64,000 bases of DNA from SXTU01 sp964496695 (lineage in GTDB: Bacteria; Verrucomicrobiota; Verrucomicrobiia; Limisphaerales; SXTU01). Below the pieces are notes generated by a model, which did not search any database, had not been told where the DNA came from, and saw nothing but the letters and a program-made list of their open reading frames with translations. The stretch covers positions 8,856 to 72,855 of the forward strand of contig CAZCBE010000021.1 of assembly GCA_964496695.1 (NCBI GenBank), given 5' to 3'. Positions 61,450-64,000 of this stretch are shown in pieces; within the stretch, counting starts at the first letter, position 1; the number at the start of each line of letters is the position of its first letter. The translations under genes were made by a program, and so were the position numbers.

Positions 61450-63012
61450 TCAGGCGATCAGCTCCTTCACCACGCGCGCGCCAGTCACCTCGGCATCCGT
61501 GAGCGTTTCGTTGCGCCCCAGGTGAGGGAACGCGACACGCGTGTGATTGAGCCCAAGCTGATGCAGCAGCGTCGCGTGCAGGTCCGGCACGCTCACGCGG
61601 TCGTGGACGGCCCGGTAGCCAAACTCATCCGTCGCACCGTGGATGTGGCCCCGCTTGAAGCCTCCGCCGGCCAGCAGCAACGAGAAGGCATTCCGGTTGT
61701 GATCACGCCCCATTCCGTTTTGCGAGACCGGGAGCCGTCCAAACTCACCGCTCCACACCACGATCGTGTCCTCCAGCAGACCGCGCGCCTTCAAGTCACG
61801 GATGAGCGCGGCCGAAGGCAGATCGGTGTAGGCGGCGATCTCGGCCACCTCGGTGTCCACGTTGCGATGCGTGTCCCACGGCTGGAACTGCGGCTTCACG
61901 GGCGGGAACACCTGCACGAAGCGGACGCCCGACTCGATGAGCCGCCGCGCCATCAGGCAGCGCAGGCCGTAGCCGCGCGTGACTTTGTTGTCGAGGCCGT
62001 AGAGCTGTTTCGTGGCAGTGCTCTCGCGCTCCAGATCGAGCGTCGCGGCGGCGGCCAGTTGCATCCGGGCGGCAAGTTCGTAGTTCTGGATGCGGGCTTC
62101 GAGATCGGATTCGCCGGGATGGAACTTTTGATGCGCGCGGTTGAGCTTGGCCAGGAGATCGAGCTGCTCGCGGCGCGACTCGGCAGCCACCGGCTGCGCA
62201 GGATGGAGGTGGAGCATGGGCGCACCCGTGGTGCTGAACTCCGTGCCACGATGGACCGCCGGCAGCCAGGCGTTCTGCCAGAGCATCGTGCCGTTCGTGT
62301 TGTAGCCCTCGGGATCGCGCAGCACGACGTAGGCGGGCAGATTCTGATTCTCCGTGCCCAGCGCGTAGCTCACCCACGAGCCGAAGGCCGGCCGGCCGGT
62401 GAAGATCTTACCCGTGTTGAACATCACCAATCCCTCGGTGTGATTGTTGTGCTCCGTGTGCATGGAGCGCACGAGGGTGAGGTCGTCGGCGATGCCCGCC
62501 AGGTGCGGGATGGCGTCGCTGAGTTCCGTGCCGCACTGGCCGCGCGGCGCAAACCGCCACGGGCTGCCGAGCAATCGGTTCGCCTCGCTGCCTTTCTGAA
62601 ACATCTCGACGCGTTCGCTGTGGACCTTCCCATCGAAGCGGCTCAGTTCGGGCTTCGGATCGAACAAGTCCATCTGGCTCGGACCGCCGTTTTGCATCAG
62701 CAGGATGACCGCCTTGGCCGGGGGCAAAACGGCCGGGGCTTTCGGCGTGAAAGCCGATGGCGCGGCAACGGCATCGCGGCCCAGGAGGAAATCCAACGCC
62801 AGTGCGCCAAAGCCCAGCGCACTCGTGCGGAGCACCGCACGTCGCGTGCATGCCCCGGTAGGGTGAGACTCCGTCGAACCCCATTTGCCGACAGAGTCGG
62901 CGCGAGCGAAGCGAGCATCTCCATCTCCGAGGCAGATGCTCGTCTCGCTGCGCTCGAGATGGGGCTCGACAGAGTCTCGTCCTACCGGGGTTGGTTGGTG
63001 CGCGCGGTTCAC
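61450..63012 (-). CDS. DUF1501 protein with a palindromic repeat translated into its N-terminus
   Basis: A 520-residue exported protein of the DUF1501 (sulfatase-like fold) family, normally Tat-exported and paired with DUF1549/DUF1553 proteins. The start is a GTG at 63012 overlapping the DUF1553 stop (GTGA), giving MNRAHQPT; then come about 45 residues from a palindromic repeat (PVGRDSVEPHLERSE to GSTESHPT), then the Tat motif CTRRAVLRTSALGFGALALD. The domain follows: AVILLMQNGGPSQMDLFDPK, then GRPAFGSWVSYALGTENQNL and IVVWSGEFGRLPVSQNG. No other start lies between the repeat and the Tat motif, so the repeat has been inserted into the gene and is now part of the signal region. Confidence 0.9.
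   Translation of the reverse strand: MNRAHQPTPVGRDSVEPHLERSETSICLGDGDARFARADSVGKWGSTESHPTGACTRRAVLRTSALGFGALALDFLLGRDAVAAPSAFTPKAPAVLPPAKAVILLMQNGGPSQMDLFDPKPELSRFDGKVHSERVEMFQKGSEANRLLGSPWRFAPRGQCGTELSDAIPHLAGIADDLTLVRSMHTEHNNHTEGLVMFNTGKIFTGRPAFGSWVSYALGTENQNLPAYVVLRDPEGYNTNGTMLWQNAWLPAVHRGTEFSTTGAPMLHLHPAQPVAAESRREQLDLLAKLNRAHQKFHPGESDLEARIQNYELAARMQLAAAATLDLERESTATKQLYGLDNKVTRGYGLRCLMARRLIESGVRFVQVFPPVKPQFQPWDTHRNVDTEVAEIAAYTDLPSAALIRDLKARGLLEDTIVVWSGEFGRLPVSQNGMGRDHNRNAFSLLLAGGGFKRGHIHGATDEFGYRAVHDRVSVPDLHATLLHQLGLNHTRVAFPHLGRNETLTDAEVTGARVVKELIA
62853..62990 (-). repeat. Palindromic protein-coding repeat (GGTAGGACGAGACTC family) in the DUF1501 gene
   Basis: On the coding (minus) strand the element begins CCCCGGTAGGACGAGACTCT (62990 leftward) and ends with the near reverse complement, GAGTCTCACCCTACCGGGG (62853). 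The same orientation and frame as the ispG copy at 14504-14655 gives matching peptides. Interior sequences differ in length and detail, so the two copies are related but not identical. Confidence 0.8.
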
Positions 63013-64000
63013 GGGATGGAGAGAAATTCGCTCGTGTTCAGCAGCGTATGGCAGAGCTGGGCCAGGGCCCGGCTCCGCGCGGTTTCCACCGTGTCGCCCG
63101 CGAGCAGCCGGCGCACACCCTCGGACACGATCGCTTCCCGGCACCAGTTGAGTTCCGCGCTCGTCGGCGAACGTGACAGCGCACTGCGAAAGGCGAACGC
63201 GATGCGTCTGTCCGTGTCGGGCTGCTCCCGACCGACGCGCTGGGCGAGCGCGCTGGCCTGCTCCAGCACGAAGGCGTCGTTGAGCATCGTAAGCGGCTGC
63301 GAGACGACGGCGCTGCTTTGCCGGCGGGTGCAGTTCCCCGCCAACGGCGGTTGGTCAAACGTGGCGAGCAAGGAGGGATGATAGTTGCGGCGTTGCAGCA
63401 GGTAGAGGCTGCGGCGGAACTTCTCCTCCGGCTGCGACAGCCGCGCCTCGTTGATCACGATCGCCCCGTCCAGCAGGTTCGTCGTGAGGATCGGTGGCCC
63501 GCCGGGTTTGAGATTGAGCTGGCCGCTCACCGCGAGCAGGGAGTCACGGACCATCTCGGAATCCAGCCGGCGGAGGCGCTGCTGCCAGAGCAGGACATTG
63601 CCGGGATCAACGGCTTGGGCCCGGGCGGCAAGCTGGGGCTCCGTGACAGAAGACTGCTGATAGGTGGCCGAGGCAAGGATCAGCCGCAGCAAGGGTTTTA
63701 CGCGCCAGCCGTTGCGGATGAATTCGCCCGCGAGCCAGTCAAGCAGTTCCGGGTGCGTGGGCCGGGCACCGGAGACGCCGAGGTTCTCGCTGGTCTCAAC
63801 CAAGCCACGACCGAAGAGCTGCTGCCAGACGCGATTGACAAAGACTCGTGCCACGAGCGCGGCGGCAGGGCTGCCCGGCGCGGTGAGCTGCTGTGCCAGT
63901 GTGAGGCGGCGGCCGCTGGTGGGGCCGAAAAATTGAAGGTTCGTTTGCACGTCGCGCGAAGACGCCCCCTCACCCCGGCCCTCTCCCCCGATGGGGGAGA
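63009..64000 (-). CDS. DUF1553 domain protein (C-terminal part, continues past the window edge)
   Basis: The open frame runs from a stop at 63009 to the right edge. The visible 330 residues contain the DUF1553 block SGRRLTLAQQLTAPGSPAAA, VARVFVNRVWQQLFGRGLVE, GARPTHPELLDWLAGEFIRN and LTMLNDAFVLEQASALAQRV, ending LNTSEFLSIP. Such proteins (with DUF1549 and often a cytochrome c domain upstream) partner with DUF1501 proteins in polysaccharide degradation loci. An internal GTG at 63950 could be mistaken for the start, but the frame continues without a stop through a CCCTCACCCC-type repeat (translated as PIGGEGRGEGA), so the gene is probably longer. Confidence 0.85.
   Translation of the reverse strand, partial: SPIGGEGRGEGASSRDVQTNLQFFGPTSGRRLTLAQQLTAPGSPAAALVARVFVNRVWQQLFGRGLVETSENLGVSGARPTHPELLDWLAGEFIRNGWRVKPLLRLILASATYQQSSVTEPQLAARAQAVDPGNVLLWQQRLRRLDSEMVRDSLLAVSGQLNLKPGGPPILTTNLLDGAIVINEARLSQPEEKFRRSLYLLQRRNYHPSLLATFDQPPLAGNCTRRQSSAVVSQPLTMLNDAFVLEQASALAQRVGREQPDTDRRIAFAFRSALSRSPTSAELNWCREAIVSEGVRRLLAGDTVETARSRALAQLCHTLLNTSEFLSIP
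63965..64000. repeat. CCCCTCACCCCGGCCCTCTC palindrome (copy 2, truncated by the edge)
   Basis: Same opening as 53233-53276 and the same CCCTCTCCCC / GGGGGAGA opposition, cut by the window edge. It is inside the open frame of the DUF1553 gene. Confidence 0.65.

Overview
The window is G+C-rich, gene-dense bacterial chromosome, most likely from a member of the Verrucomicrobiota; a Pedosphaera/Limisphaerales-like group would fit. The reasons are a long-form IspG with a large internal domain, DUF1501 and DUF1553 proteins, secreted sulfatases beside an SMP-30-type protein, a MoxR/DUF58/VWA cluster carrying a caspase-like protein, a complete set of ATP-grasp/alpha-E/transglutaminase genes, and many palindromic repeats between genes. 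The lineage is an inference from gene content; there is no rRNA gene here. No tRNA, CRISPR array, transposase or integrase was found.

Layout. 1-5.5 kb: formamidase family, rhomboid protease, universal stress protein, lysS. 5.5-6.5 kb: a compositionally foreign gene for a zinc-ribbon plus deoxyribosyltransferase/TIR-like protein, flanked by a 15-bp duplication of the very end of lysS. 6.6-19.6 kb: GAF protein, two envelope proteins, an AraC-HTH/alkyltransferase fusion, a DcuC-type carrier, rseP, ispG, two small proteins, a sulfatase, a methyltransferase, YajQ and rsgA. 19.7-25 kb (minus strand): sulfatase, esterase, SMP-30 family, methyltransferase, purN. 25.7-37.5 kb (plus strand): a squalene-cyclase-like repeat protein, then five genes encoding circularly permuted ATP-grasp enzymes, alpha-E proteins and three transglutaminase-like proteases. 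38.3-56 kb (minus strand): a TPR metallopeptidase, DUF4159, MoxR, DUF58, BatA/VWA, a DUF4175-like protein, a very long low-complexity coiled coil, a second VWA/GATase-like protein and a caspase-like peptidase, with a ParE-type toxin-antitoxin pair set inside the run. 56-57.9 kb is a gene-poor repeat field. 57.9-64 kb: two small proteins, a serine hydrolase, a dipeptide epimerase, and a DUF1501/DUF1553 pair that runs off the right edge.

How the genes work together. The 27-37.5 kb block looks like one peptide-ligation and peptide-cleavage system: ligase, alpha-E partner and transglutaminase-fold protein occur first as separate genes and then again with ligase and alpha-E fused. The 38-53 kb block looks like one MoxR-chaperoned, membrane-anchored VWA complex with a clan CD protease at its end. 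Sulfatases, esterase, SMP-30, DUF1501 and DUF1553 proteins indicate degradation of sulfated polysaccharide. RseP, the rhomboid and YajQ belong to general envelope and signalling functions.

The most unusual aspect is the repeat load. At least eight families of palindromic or inverted-repeat elements occur. Several have arms built of 7-8 bp units. They overlap gene ends and supply stop codons, and two families sit in frame inside coding regions: two separate insertions in ispG and one at the start of the DUF1501 gene. The ispG and DUF1501 copies of one family are read in the same orientation and frame and give nearly the same peptide, which recalls the Rickettsia palindromic elements.
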